Below, in pieces: positions 7,055 through 15,714 of a DNA stretch of 23,895 nucleotides. The stretch is from assembly GCA_049509635.1 (NCBI GenBank), contig JBEKZS010000057.1, positions 1 to 23,895 on the forward strand. Direction: 5' to 3'. The stretch's first letter is position 1. Each line of letters begins with the position of its first letter. Source of the stretch: Roseiarcus sp049509635 (lineage in GTDB: Bacteria; Pseudomonadota; Alphaproteobacteria; Rhizobiales; Beijerinckiaceae). The notes below the pieces were generated by a model. That model was not told the DNA's origin and did no database searches. It saw only the letters and a program-made list of their open reading frames with translations. The translations under genes were made by a program, and so were the position numbers.

Positions 7055-7873
7055 TCAATGGGCCAGGAACACCGGGATCGTCATCGATTCCAGCAGCGTG
7101 CGGGTGACGCCGCCGAGGATCGTCTCCCTGAACCGCGAATGGCCGTAGCCGCCGGCGACCAGGAGATCCGCCCCACTGTCGGCGACATGCGACAGCAGCA
7201 TCTCGCCGGCGTCGATCTCGGACGGAATCGTCCTGAACGTCGCCTCGATTCCATGGCGCGCGAGGTGCCGCCGGATGCTGGCGCCATGCGGCGGCGGCTC
7301 GCCGGGCTGCGGCGGCGTGACGGTGGCGATCTCGACCGCGCCGGCCTGCTTCAGGATCGGCATGGCGTCGCCGAGCGCGCGCGCCGCCGAGGCGCTCGCG
7401 TCCCAGGCGACGACGACCCGGTCGAACGACGCCGGGCCCTTGTGGATATAGGGCGTCGCCAGCACCGGGCGGCCCGATTCGGCGAGCAGCGACGCGATCG
7501 AGGCGCCGCCCGGGCGCGAGCGTCGCGGATCGCGCTGCTCCAGCAGGATGAGGTCGAAACAGCGGGCAAAGCGCGCCGCGTCCCAGATCTCGGCGGCTTC
7601 CAGTTCGTCGAGCGCCGGCGTGTGGGCGACGACGCCCGCCTGCCGCGCCGCGGCGCCGAACGCGCCGAGGCTGCGCAGCGCCGTTTCGCTCGCCTGCGGG
7701 CGGCCGGCGAGGATGAAGTCATAGCGCGTCTGCGCGGAGGCGACGGCGTCGATGACGAAGTCGTCCTTGGCGCAGACCGCGGTGACGTCGGCGCCGAAGC
7801 GCCCGGCGAAGGAGAGCGCGAATCCGACCGCCTCGGGATTGCCTTCCAATACGACCAGAATGTCCTTGAACAT
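7055..7873 (-). CDS. universal stress protein, tandem UspA domains
   Basis: This 272-residue cytoplasmic protein has two Usp-type halves. The N-terminal half starts MFKDILVVLEG and is divergent. The C-terminal half (from about 150, FDRVVVAWDASASAARAL) ends with GGYGHSRFRETILGG and then TRTLLESMTIPVFLAH, the G-xx-G-x9-G-T ATP-binding signature of the family. Tandem UspA proteins act in stress and low-oxygen survival in many alphaproteobacteria, by mechanisms still poorly defined. The ATG at 7873 follows a 116-bp gap after the dehydrogenase gene. That gap contains an FNR/FixK-like box about 77 bases upstream of the start, suggesting its own oxygen-responsive promoter rather than simple read-through. 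Confidence 0.9.
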   Translation of the reverse strand: MFKDILVVLEGNPEAVGFALSFAGRFGADVTAVCAKDDFVIDAVASAQTRYDFILAGRPQASETALRSLGAFGAAARQAGVVAHTPALDELEAAEIWDAARFARCFDLILLEQRDPRRSRPGGASIASLLAESGRPVLATPYIHKGPASFDRVVVAWDASASAARALGDAMPILKQAGAVEIATVTPPQPGEPPPHGASIRRHLARHGIEATFRTIPSEIDAGEMLLSHVADSGADLLVAGGYGHSRFRETILGGVTRTLLESMTIPVFLAH

Positions 7874-7942
7874 GGCGGGACTCGGCGCGTCGACCCGGGT
7901 TGGGCCGCGCGCCATTGCTATCGCCGATCGTCGGATCCGGCC

Positions 7943-7956
7943 TTGACCTGGAGCAA
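7943..7956 (-). promoter_or_regulatory. FNR/FixK-type binding site upstream of usp
   Basis: On the plus strand the site reads TTGAC-CTGG-AGCAA; on the minus strand TTGCT-CCAG-GTCAA. It matches the FNR/FixK consensus TTGAT-N4-ATCAA with one change in each half. A -10-like TAGCAAT lies on the minus strand at about 7914-7920, which would put the centre of the box about 42 bases before a plausible transcription start, the class II activator position. Seen in sequence; regulation itself is inferred. Confidence 0.5.
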
Positions 7957-7989
7957 GTTCGGGCTCGCGTCCGGCGGCCTCGCCGCGGC

Positions 7990-8952
7990 TCATCCCTTCC
8001 AGGGCGTCTCGGGCACCGGCGTCAGCGGCCCCTTGCCGTCGAGCCAGGACCGCAGATTGTCGATCATGAGTTCGGCCATCGCCCGGCGGGTGTGGCGCGA
8101 GGCCGAGCCGACATGGGGCAGCAGCACCGCATTGTCGAGCGCGAGCAGTTCGGCGCGCGGATTCGGCTCGTTCTCGAACACGTCGAGGCCGGCGCCGAGC
8201 AGCCGGCGCTCGCGCAGCGCCTCGACGAGCGCGGCCTCGTCGACCAGCGAGCCGCGCGCGACATTGACGAGGATCCCGTCGGGGCCGAGCGCGTCGAGCA
8301 CGGCGCGGTCGACGATGTGGCGCGTCGCCGGGCCGCCGGGCGCGGCGACCATCAGGATGTCGCAGGCGCGCGCCATCCCGAGCAGCGTCGGATAATAGAG
8401 ATAGGGCGCGCCGGGCTGCTCGCTGCGGCCGTGATAGACGATGTCGAGCCCGAAGGCGGCGGCGCGGCGCGCGATCGCCTTGCCGATGCGGCCGAAGCCG
8501 AGGATGCCCATCGTGCGGCCGCGCAGCGTCGCGGTCAGCGGGAACGGCGCTTCGCGCCAGCGCCCGGCGCGCAGATGGCGCTCGGCCTGCGGGAGCTCGC
8601 GCACCGTCGCCAGGGTCAGCGCCATGGCGACGTCGGCGACCTCGTCGTCGAGCACGCCCGGCGTGTTCGTGACGATGACTCCGCGCCGGGCGGCGGCGGC
8701 GGCGTCGATATGGTCGTAGCCGACCCCGAAGCTGACGACGAGCTCGAGCCTGGGCAGGCGGTCGAGCAGCGTCTGGTCGACGACCGCGTGGTGCGAGGTG
8801 GCGGCTATGGCGCGGATTTTCGGCGCGAGCGCGGCGAGCGCCGCCTCCCGGTCGGGCGCCTCCCACAGCCGGTGCAGGGTGACGCGCGAGTCGATTTCGC
8901 CGCCGAGTTGCGCCATCCCGCCGGCCGGGACCAGGACGTCATATGCCGCCAC
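7990..8952 (-). CDS. D-isomer-specific 2-hydroxyacid dehydrogenase
   Basis: This 320-residue protein is of usual family length and oxidises or reduces a 2-hydroxy/2-keto acid with NAD(P)H; glyoxylate or hydroxypyruvate is the commonest substrate for this subgroup, but it cannot be fixed here. Seen: the Rossmann loop GFGRIG (152-157), NVARGSLVDE with catalytic R233, FENEP with E262, and LLPHVGSAS with catalytic H280. The start is GTG at 8952, preceded by GGGAGG about 9 bases upstream; no better upstream start exists before the divergent recF region. It is transcribed away from recF, with 121 bp between the starts, and towards usp. Confidence 0.92.
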   Translation of the reverse strand: MAAYDVLVPAGGMAQLGGEIDSRVTLHRLWEAPDREAALAALAPKIRAIAATSHHAVVDQTLLDRLPRLELVVSFGVGYDHIDAAAAARRGVIVTNTPGVLDDEVADVAMALTLATVRELPQAERHLRAGRWREAPFPLTATLRGRTMGILGFGRIGKAIARRAAAFGLDIVYHGRSEQPGAPYLYYPTLLGMARACDILMVAAPGGPATRHIVDRAVLDALGPDGILVNVARGSLVDEAALVEALRERRLLGAGLDVFENEPNPRAELLALDNAVLLPHVGSASRHTRRAMAELMIDNLRSWLDGKGPLTPVPETPWKG

Positions 8953-9073
8953 GGGCTTTGCCCTCCCATGCGATCGATCGGCGCCACCATGCCTGCGATC
9001 GCGGGCGCCGCCAAGCCGCCTTCCGCGCGGGCGCCCATCTTTCGCCGCCGCGCGAGACGTGCGACATCCGGCC

Positions 9074-10234
9074 ATGCCCAGCGCCGATCCTCTCGCGCCG
9101 CTCCGCCGCCCGCGGGTGCGGCGCCTCATCCTGAGGGATTTCCGGTCCTATGCAGCGCTCGACATCGGCCTCGACGGCGCCCTCGTCGCGCTGACCGGCG
9201 AGAACGGCGCCGGCAAGACCAATCTCATCGAGGCGCTCTCGCTGTTCGCGCCAGGGCGCGGGCTGCGTCGCGCGCAGATGACCGATTGCGCGCGCGCGGG
9301 CGGCGCCGGCGGCTTTGCAATTTCGATCCTGCTCGCCGACGAGGGCGCGCCGCGCCGGCTCGGCGCCGGGCTGGAGCCGGGGGCCGATGGCCCGGCGCGC
9401 GTCCATCGCATCGACGGCGCGCCGGTCGCCTCGGCGCGCGCCTTCGCCGACCATCTGCGCATCGTCTGGCTGACGCCGGCGATGGACAGCCTGTTCCTCG
9501 ATCCGGCGGGCGAGCGGCGCCGGTTCCTCGACCGGCTCGTGCTTGCGATCGATCCGTCGCATGGCGCGCGGGTCGGCCAGCTGGAGCGGGCGCTGCGCGG
9601 CCGCAACCGTCTGCTCGAGGAGGGCGCCCGCAACGCCTCCTGGCTCGACGCGATCGAGCGCGAGACCGCCGAGCTCGCGGTCGCGGTCGCCGCGGCGCGC
9701 GGCGAATGCGTGGCGCGGCTCAGGAGCGAGATCGCGCGCGAACGCGACGACGCCTCGCCGTTTCCCTGGGCCGAGCTCGCGCTGGAGGGGGAGGTCGAGC
9801 GGCTCGTGGCGGCGATGCCGGCGCTCGCCGCCGAGGAGCGCTATCGCGCTTTGCTGCGCGACAACCGCGCGCGCGACGCCGCCGCCGGGCGCACGCTGAT
9901 CGGGCCCCATGTCGGCGACCTCCTCGTCCGGCACGGCCCCAAGCGCGCTCCGGCGGCGCAGGCCTCGACCGGCGAGCAGAAGGCGCTGCTGGTCGGGCTC
10001 GTGCTCGCCCATGCGCGGCTGGTCGCCGACATGAGCGGCATGGCGCCGCTCGCCCTGCTCGACGAGGTCGCCGCCCATTTCGACCCGCGCCGGCGCGCGG
10101 CCCTGTTCGACGCGCTGGAGCGGATCGGCGGCCAGGTGTTCGTCACCGGCGCCGACCCCGCCGCCTTCGCCGGGCTGGCGGGGCGCGCGCAGTTCTTCGA
10201 AGTGACGCCCGGCCGGGTCGGCGCGCGCGGGTAA
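9074..10234 (+). CDS. recF: DNA replication and repair protein RecF
   Basis: This 386-residue SMC-like ATPase helps load RecA onto gapped single-stranded DNA in the RecFOR pathway. Seen: LILRDFRSY near the N-terminus, Walker A GENGAGKT (42-49), the ABC-type signature STGEQK (298-303) and Walker B LALLDEVAAHFD with D330/E331. Length is normal. The ATG at 9074 was chosen because the conserved N-terminal strand begins soon after it; no strong ribosome binding site is seen. The gene is not beside dnaA, dnaN or gyrB here; its neighbours are a divergent hydroxyacid dehydrogenase and, downstream, an atypical region. Confidence 0.95.
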   Translation: MPSADPLAPLRRPRVRRLILRDFRSYAALDIGLDGALVALTGENGAGKTNLIEALSLFAPGRGLRRAQMTDCARAGGAGGFAISILLADEGAPRRLGAGLEPGADGPARVHRIDGAPVASARAFADHLRIVWLTPAMDSLFLDPAGERRRFLDRLVLAIDPSHGARVGQLERALRGRNRLLEEGARNASWLDAIERETAELAVAVAAARGECVARLRSEIARERDDASPFPWAELALEGEVERLVAAMPALAAEERYRALLRDNRARDAAAGRTLIGPHVGDLLVRHGPKRAPAAQASTGEQKALLVGLVLAHARLVADMSGMAPLALLDEVAAHFDPRRRAALFDALERIGGQVFVTGADPAAFAGLAGRAQFFEVTPGRVGARG

Positions 10235-11005
10235 TGGGCAGGGGCGGCGCCAACGCGCGAAGGGCGGGCATTTCGATCCAGGCGGGCGGGGCGACGGTCG
10301 ATGCGCGGCCGCTGGTCGAGACGGACGGCCGGTCGATGCGGGGAAGCAGGTCTGCGGCGCCGACGCCAGCTTTCGGTCGAAACGAGACTGGCGGTCTCGC
10401 GCTCTGAGGGCGAGAAAGGCGGCCATCCATAGAGCCTCCGGCCGGCGCGGGGCCATCCGATGAATGAGGCGCCGCTTCAATTGAAAAAACGACAGTAACG
10501 GTTCTTTCACCAAATTATTACAATAGCGTCAGGCAAGTTAGGGCTTTGCGCGAGCTCACTTGTATATGTACGTCAGCGATACGAGTTTCCTCTACGACTG
10601 CTTCAACATTTTTAGTCAAATGCAGAACGCTTGAACCCCGGCTCGCCGGCTTTCTGTTTTGACCGGGCGTTCGGCGGGAGGTCGTTGGTTCTTCTGTCAG
10701 CGGCCGCACAAGCCGTGAGTCGCGCCCCATGCAGCCTGAGCCTGAAAGACTGGTCATCCAGATCGGCGGTTTCGACGCCTTCACGCGAGGATTGGACCGA
10801 CTGTGTACAGCAAACCGTGCCGGCCAAAGATTTGAGCGACAGGCAGGCTGCCGCTCTGTTGCGTGTTTCCGCGTTGCGGGCGAAACTCGGAAGCTCGAAT
10901 CATTTCGATATCGACTTTTCTCTCGCCGACCAACCTCAACAATCACTCCAGAAGGCCTTTGCCGCTTGCGCGGCCTGGATCGTCGCGACGCGCGACCCGC
11001 TCGTG
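10235..11005. other. 770-bp stretch without a recognisable gene; AT-richer second part
   Basis: After recF the first 200 bases are GC-rich. From about 10431 the composition changes: runs such as AATTGAAAAAACG and ACCAAATTATTACAAT occur, and third-codon-position GC is low in every open frame. A frame runs from a TTG at 10631 into the downstream hydrolase gene, but its first 125 codons have codon use unlike the rest and no family resemblance. The stretch may hold the promoter of the hydrolase gene and degraded imported DNA. No insertion sequence ends, tRNA or target duplications were found by eye. Confidence 0.45.
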
Positions 11006-11863
11006 ATGGCCAGTCCCATTCGCGAATTCATCGACCCCCGGCCCGCTCCCGTCGCTCGGCCGGGAGCGTCTCGCTGGGGCGTGTCCAGGCCGGTCGTTCC
11101 GACCGCCGGCCTGGCGGCGGTGGTTGTCGTCGCCGCGCTGTTAGTGCCTAAGAAGGTAATCCAAGAGCCGCAGCGCCCAGTCGACGAGCGCCCCGGGCAA
11201 TCCGCGCTGTTCCTCGGCAACAGCCGGATCTTCGCCAACGACCTCCCGAAGATGGTGCGCGACGTCGCCGATTCCGCCCGTTCGCCGGTCCGCTACGATG
11301 TCCATATGCGCGCCTGGGGCGGCGCCACGCTGAGACAGCACTGGGGCGACCAAGGCGACCAAGATGCGCTGAAGAAGCCGTGGGGGACCGTAATCCTCCA
11401 GGCGGAAAGCGGAGCGTTCGGAGACTACGAGAGCACACGGGATTTCACGCTGTATGGCCAGAAGCTGATCCGGGCGGCGCAAGACAATGGCTCGCAGGTC
11501 GCGCTCATGGCGAACTGGACGCTTGGGCCGAGCCATTTCAACGGCGAAGACCGGTCGCTGGCCGGCGACCCGAAACTCTATGGCCAGCGCATCGAGCAAT
11601 GCACGCGCGCGCTTGCCGGACCCACTGGCGCCGGCGTCATCGATCTCGAACGGGCTTTCGACGAAGCCGCCGAGGAAATGCCCGACGTCGGCCTGACCTC
11701 CGACGGCAATCACCCCAGCCACGCGGGGACGTTCCTGGCGGCGCTGGTGATCTACGGTTACCTCTCGCACGCCGACCTCAAAGACGTCTCCTGGCGCCCA
11801 TACGACATGAGCCGGGAAACGGCGGCGCAACTGAAAGAGATCGCCGGGCGACATTTGCACTGA
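11006..11863 (+). CDS. SGNH-hydrolase-like protein with N-terminal membrane segment (DUF4886-like)
   Basis: From the ATG at 11006 the protein has 285 residues: a short N-terminal tail, one hydrophobic segment (about 34-46, AGLAAVVVVAALLV), then an SGNH/GDSL-like fold. Seen: LFLGNSRIF with candidate nucleophile S73, GGATLRQHW as the glycine block, VILQAESGAFG, and TSDGNHPSHAGTFLAA with D233 and H236 as the rest of the triad. The layout resembles DUF4886-type hydrolases, which would hydrolyse an ester, probably of a carbohydrate or lipid; the substrate is unknown. The start is unsure: the frame is open back to a TTG at 10631, and a GTG at 11081 is another option. Third-position GC rises steadily through the gene, so only the part after about 11000 looks native-like. 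Confidence 0.65.
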   Translation: MASPIREFIDPRPAPVARPGASRWGVSRPVVPTAGLAAVVVVAALLVPKKVIQEPQRPVDERPGQSALFLGNSRIFANDLPKMVRDVADSARSPVRYDVHMRAWGGATLRQHWGDQGDQDALKKPWGTVILQAESGAFGDYESTRDFTLYGQKLIRAAQDNGSQVALMANWTLGPSHFNGEDRSLAGDPKLYGQRIEQCTRALAGPTGAGVIDLERAFDEAAEEMPDVGLTSDGNHPSHAGTFLAALVIYGYLSHADLKDVSWRPYDMSRETAAQLKEIAGRHLH

Positions 11864-12126
11864 CGCCGGAACAGTGGCGCATCGCCCGAAAGATCGTTGC
11901 CGACGTAAGTCGAGTCAAATCTTGCGACGGGCGGACCGCGATCAAACGGAACGACCCGTCGTGTTTGAACGACGTTTACGACCGCTTCGCAGATCGACAT
12001 TCGCGGCCGCGTGACGCTCGGCTCCGGTGACGCCATTGGCGCGCTTCGCGAGCTCGCGCGCCGCCAACCTCTCGGGCCTGCTCCGTTCCGCTCGTTATGC
12101 CGGGGCTGCCAGCCTCGCCGCCCGCG

Positions 12127-12771
12127 TCAGGCGCGACCGGATTCGGATGACAGCATCGCGATGTCGACGCCAATCTTGGCGAGCGCGCGGTCGTATTTCG
12201 ACTCGAGGTCGCCGTCGAACACCAGGCTCGCGTCGGCGGGGCAGTTGAGCCAGCCGTTGGCGCGAATCTCGTTTTCGAGCTGGCCCGACGACCAGCCGGC
12301 GTAGCCGAGCGCGAGCACCGCCTTCCGCGGGCCGCTGCCGCTGGCGATCGCGCGCAGGATGTCGAGCGTGGCGGTGAGACAGATGCCGTCGCCGATCGCC
12401 ACCGTCGAATCGTTGCTGAGGTAGTCGTTCGAATGCAGCACGAAGCCGCGACCCTTCTCGACCGGGCCGCCGCGCAGCACCCGCACTTCGGCCGCGCTCG
12501 GCGGCAGCTCGATCGTCTCGTCGCGCTTGACCACGTCGAGCTGGACCAGCAGTTCGGGGAAATTGATCGTGCCGGCCTCGCGGTTGACGATGATGCCCAT
12601 GGCCCCGTCCTCGCGATGGGCGCACAGATAGACGACCGCCCGCGCGAACGGGCCGTCGCGCAGCGCCGGCATCGCGATCAGCATCTGCCCTTCGAGGCTG
12701 GCCGGATTGGCGTCCGCCTGCGGGTCGGGGGTGTTCGAGCCTGTTCCCATGCCGCCTAAGCTAACCGTCAT
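12127..12771 (-). CDS. yqgE: YqgE/AlgH family protein
   Basis: This 214-residue protein belongs to the conserved YqgE/AlgH (UPF0301) family, whose molecular function is not settled although AlgH was first reported in alginate regulation. Seen: SLEGQMLIAMPALRDGPFARAV, GAMGIIVNREAG, LRGGPVEKGRGFVLHS and LALGYAGWSSGQLENEI, all typical of the family and in the usual order. The ATG at 12771 is preferred because AAGG lies 6 bases upstream; an in-frame ATG at 12750 (207 residues) is possible. It is divergent from the DsbD-domain protein gene with 114 bp between the starts. Confidence 0.93.
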   Translation of the reverse strand: MTVSLGGMGTGSNTPDPQADANPASLEGQMLIAMPALRDGPFARAVVYLCAHREDGAMGIIVNREAGTINFPELLVQLDVVKRDETIELPPSAAEVRVLRGGPVEKGRGFVLHSNDYLSNDSTVAIGDGICLTATLDILRAIASGSGPRKAVLALGYAGWSSGQLENEIRANGWLNCPADASLVFDGDLESKYDRALAKIGVDIAMLSSESGRA

Positions 12772-12885
12772 TTCGACCTTGTCAAAGCGCACGCCCCGAC
12801 CAGTCTCGACCGCGCGCCGTCGTCGGGAGGCCCCTTCACGCGAATGTTGTTGGATCGAAGTCGGCGATGGAACTAAGGCAGGACG

Positions 12886-13716
12886 ATGACGCTCCGCCCC
12901 GCCTTTTTTCCTCTGCTGCTCGGGCTTTGCCTCGGCGTGCGGCCCGCGGCGGCCGCCGACGCCTTCGCTTCGGACTGGGCGGCCGGCCTGAAGTCCTCCG
13001 CGCGCCTGATCGCCGGCGCCCCGACGGCCGGCGTCCGCGAGGCAGGGGTCGAGATCAGGCTGGCGCCCGGCGCCATCACCTACTGGCGCAATCCGGGCGA
13101 CGCGGGCCTGCCGCCTACCCTTTCGTTCGAAGGTTCCGACAATCTCGCCCAGGCCCGGATCTCCTTTCCGGCGCCGCGCCGGCTCAGGGAGGGCGGCGCC
13201 GAGGCGTTCGGCTACGACGGCGCCCTCGTCCTGCCGATCGACGTCGAGCCGATCGACGCCGGCAAACCGGTCGCGCTCGCGCTGAAGCTGAATTACGCGG
13301 TTTGCGAGACGATCTGCGTCCCGGCCGAGGCGAGCCTGCGGCTCGCGCTGCCGAGCCCGGACGCGTCCCCGTCGCCGTTCGCGCCGGCAATCGCCGCGGC
13401 GAAGGCGCTGACCCCGCGGCCCGTGGAATGGCCGGCGCTCGGCGCCGATCTGGCCGCGACCGGCCCCGCCGCATGGCGGCTGTGCCTCGCCCCGCAAGCA
13501 GGCCCCAGGCGCGATCTGTTCATCGAGCCCCCGGAGGCGTGGTGGATCGACGTCAAGCCCGAGTCCGGCCCGGCGGCCGGCGCGGAATGCTTCCGGCTCA
13601 GCCTCATGCAGAAGCCGCCCGACGCGGCGCTGCCGGTGACCGCCCGACTGACCGTCACCGGCGGGCAGGGGCCGGTCGAAACCGTGATTGCGCTGACCGC
13701 GGGCGCCGGACCTTGA
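12886..13716 (+). CDS. exported protein with DsbD N-terminal-type (thiol:disulfide interchange) domain
   Basis: This 276-residue protein has a Sec signal peptide (residues 1-23, ending AAAADA), then a domain like the periplasmic N-terminal domain of DsbD. Seen: GAITYWRNPGDAGLPP near 62-77, ISFPAPRRLREGGAEAFGY (92-110), and NYAVCETICVP with the cysteine pair C140/C144 spaced as in the family. There is no transmembrane or thioredoxin-like domain, so it is a stand-alone periplasmic form that would exchange electrons with a partner; related proteins sit near redox genes in Rhizobiales. The start at 12886 has AGGA just upstream. A peroxiredoxin gene follows after 82 bp on the same strand. Confidence 0.85.
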   Translation: MTLRPAFFPLLLGLCLGVRPAAAADAFASDWAAGLKSSARLIAGAPTAGVREAGVEIRLAPGAITYWRNPGDAGLPPTLSFEGSDNLAQARISFPAPRRLREGGAEAFGYDGALVLPIDVEPIDAGKPVALALKLNYAVCETICVPAEASLRLALPSPDASPSPFAPAIAAAKALTPRPVEWPALGADLAATGPAAWRLCLAPQAGPRRDLFIEPPEAWWIDVKPESGPAAGAECFRLSLMQKPPDAALPVTARLTVTGGQGPVETVIALTAGAGP

Positions 13717-13798
13717 GACGCGGTCCGACCGGTTTGCGCCCGGGCCGGTTCGGGTTAGAAGACGCCGGGTCTGATTTCGACAAGCTGGGGAGATGCGC

Positions 13799-14284
13799 AT
13801 GACGATCAAGATCGGCGACCACCTGCCGGACGCCACATTCCGGCTCATCACCAGCGACGGGCCCAGGCCGGTGACCACGAGCGAGTTCTTCAAGGGCAGG
13901 AAAGTCGTGCTGTTCGGCCTGCCCGGCGCTTTCACGCCGACCTGCCACAAGAACCATCTGCCGGGCTTTCTGGCCAACGAGGCCGCGATCAAGGCCAGGG
14001 GCGTCGAGGTCATCGCGATGACCTCGGTCAACGATCCCCATGTCCTGGCCGCCTGGGCCAAGGCCACCGGCGCCGAGGGCAGGATCAGCTTCCTGTCGGA
14101 CGGCAACGCCGACTTCGCCAAGGCGACGGGTCTCGAATTCGACGCCTCCGCGGGCGGCATGGGCCTGCGCTCGAAGCGCTATTCGATGCTGGTCGAGGAC
14201 GGCGTCGTCAAGAGCCTCAACATCGAGGATTCTCCGGGGAAGGCCGACGTCTCGGGCGCTGATCGCCTGCTCGCCCAGCTCTAG
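13799..14284 (+). CDS. peroxiredoxin, Prx5-like, single-cysteine
   Basis: This 161-residue protein of the AhpC/TSA-Prx5 group reduces hydrogen peroxide and alkyl hydroperoxides. The active-site loop PGAFTPTCHKNHLPGF carries the peroxidatic C49, with P42 and T46 upstream as in the family. There is no second cysteine, so it is a 1-Cys type that needs an external thiol such as glutaredoxin/glutathione; gshA lies later in the window. The ATG at 13799 is preferred over the ATG at 13793 because GGGGAG sits 6 bases before it, whereas it abuts the earlier one. A possible promoter (TTGCGC at 13734, TAGAAG at 13756, 16-bp spacer) lies in the short gap after the DsbD-domain gene. Confidence 0.93.
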   Translation: MTIKIGDHLPDATFRLITSDGPRPVTTSEFFKGRKVVLFGLPGAFTPTCHKNHLPGFLANEAAIKARGVEVIAMTSVNDPHVLAAWAKATGAEGRISFLSDGNADFAKATGLEFDASAGGMGLRSKRYSMLVEDGVVKSLNIEDSPGKADVSGADRLLAQL

Positions 14285-14287
14285 GAA

Positions 14288-14752
14288 TCAGCGCTCGACG
14301 GCGCGGCGCGGACCGGGCAGGAACGGGCTCATGCCGCGCCGCGCGAGCGCGTCCGCGCGCTCGTTCATCGCGTCGCCGGCATGGCCCCTGACCCAGGCCC
14401 AGGCGATTTCGTGGCGCGCCGCGGCCGCGTCGAGACGGCGCCAGAGATCCTCGTTCTTGACCGGCTTCTTGTCGGCGGTGCGCCACCCGTTGCGCTTCCA
14501 GTTGCCGATCCAGCTAGTGACGCCGCCGCGCAGATATTGCGAATCCGTATGGAGGTCGACCGCGCACGGGCGGCTCAGCGCTTCGAGGGCGCAGATCGCG
14601 GCGATGAGCTCCATGCGATTGTTGGTCGTCGACGCCTCGCCCCCGCACAGGTCCCGTTCGCGGCCGTCGCAGCACAATACTGCGCCCCATCCGCCGGGGC
14701 CCGGATTGCCCGAGCAGGCGCCGTCGGTCCAGATCGACACCCGGCCGCTCAT
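14288..14752 (-). CDS. rnhA: ribonuclease HI
   Basis: This 154-residue enzyme cleaves RNA in RNA-DNA hybrids and removes primers and R-loops. All four metal-binding acidic residues are present: D10 in IWTDGACSGNPG, E48 in NNRMELIAA, D70 in DLHTDSQYL and D134 in NERADALAR; H124 lies in the RGHAGD loop. Length is typical. Its ATG overlaps the thrB stop by four bases (ATGA), so translation is probably coupled. It converges on the peroxiredoxin gene with only 3 bp between the stops. Confidence 0.97.
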   Translation of the reverse strand: MSGRVSIWTDGACSGNPGPGGWGAVLCCDGRERDLCGGEASTTNNRMELIAAICALEALSRPCAVDLHTDSQYLRGGVTSWIGNWKRNGWRTADKKPVKNEDLWRRLDAAAARHEIAWAWVRGHAGDAMNERADALARRGMSPFLPGPRRAVER

Positions 14753-15714
14753 CGCAGCAGGCCATAGTCGCGCGCGCTCGCCACGCCGCGGTGGAACCGC
14801 ATCTTGCCGAGATATTCGAGCGGATTCTTCGGCACGACCTTGGCGCCGGGAGGCACGTTGAGCCAATCGACGAGCCGCGTCAGCATGAACCGCAGCGCCG
14901 CCCCGCGCGCCAGGATCGGCAGGGCCTCGGTCTCGGCGCTGCTGAGCCGGCGCACCCGCTCGTAGCCGTTGATCAGCGCCATGCCCTTGGTGATGTTGAA
15001 CGATCCGTCGGGCTCGAAGCACCAGGCGTTGAGCGCGACGGCGAGGTCGTAGGCGAGGGAATCGTTGCAGGCGAAATAGAAATCGATCAGCCCGGACAGG
15101 TCCTCGCCGAGAAAGAACACATTGTCGGGAAAGAGGTCGGCGTGAATTACGCCGTCCGGCAGGCCGCCTGGCCATGCCGCGCCGAGCGCCGCCAGGTCGT
15201 TGGCCGTCTCGGCCGCGAGCCCCGGCGCCACCTCGTCGGCGCGGGCGCGGGCGGCCTCGAACAGGGCGGGCCAGCCGCCGATCGACAGCGCATTCGGCCG
15301 CCTCAGTGCGAAATCCGCGCCCGCCCTGTGCATGCGCCCGAGCGCTTCGCCGACGCTCGCGCAATGGCGCGCGCTCGGGCGGCGGATCGACAGCCCGTCG
15401 AGAAACGTCACGATCGCCGCCGGCCGATCGGCGAGCCGGCCGAGCGCCTCGCCGCTGCGGTTGCGCACCGGCTGCGGACAATTGACCCCCTTCTTCGCCA
15501 GATGCTCCATCAGGCCGATGAAGAACGGCAGGTCCGTCTCCTTCACCCGCTTCTCATAGAGCGTCAGGAAAAACGCGCCGGCGCGCGTGTGCATCAGGAA
15601 ATTGGAGTTCTCGACCCCCTCCGCTATCCCCTTCAGCGACGAGGCGGGACCGAGATCGTAATCGGCGAGGAACGCGCCCAGCGCTTCGTCGGTGACTTCC
15701 GTGTAGACGGCCAT
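14749..15714 (-). CDS. thrB: homoserine kinase, type II
   Basis: This 321-residue protein has the aminoglycoside-phosphotransferase-like kinase fold used for homoserine phosphorylation in the threonine pathway of many alphaproteobacteria, unlike the GHMP-type ThrB of enterics. Seen: IAEGVENSNFLMHT near 30-43 (nucleotide loop), the catalytic motif VIHADLFPDNVFF with H191, D193 and N198, and the metal-binding D211 in LIDFYFACND. The ATG at 15714 begins the conserved MAVYTEVTDEAL. It sits upstream of rnhA with a 4-bp overlap and downstream of ispH, an arrangement common in Rhizobiales. Confidence 0.95.
   Translation of the reverse strand: MAVYTEVTDEALGAFLADYDLGPASSLKGIAEGVENSNFLMHTRAGAFFLTLYEKRVKETDLPFFIGLMEHLAKKGVNCPQPVRNRSGEALGRLADRPAAIVTFLDGLSIRRPSARHCASVGEALGRMHRAGADFALRRPNALSIGGWPALFEAARARADEVAPGLAAETANDLAALGAAWPGGLPDGVIHADLFPDNVFFLGEDLSGLIDFYFACNDSLAYDLAVALNAWCFEPDGSFNITKGMALINGYERVRRLSSAETEALPILARGAALRFMLTRLVDWLNVPPGAKVVPKNPLEYLGKMRFHRGVASARDYGLLR

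Noticed and set aside
9074..10234. Chromosome origin near recF
   Set aside because: No dnaA, dnaN or gyrB nearby and no cluster of DnaA boxes noticed.
10143..10430. Minus-strand open frame after recF with GGAGG before an ATG
   Set aside because: The ribosome-binding match is good but codon use is not clearly coding, it overlaps the recF end, and no family is recognised.
10518..10946. Minus-strand open frame in the AT-richer region
   Set aside because: No domain, no ribosome binding site, and composition like the surrounding noncoding DNA.
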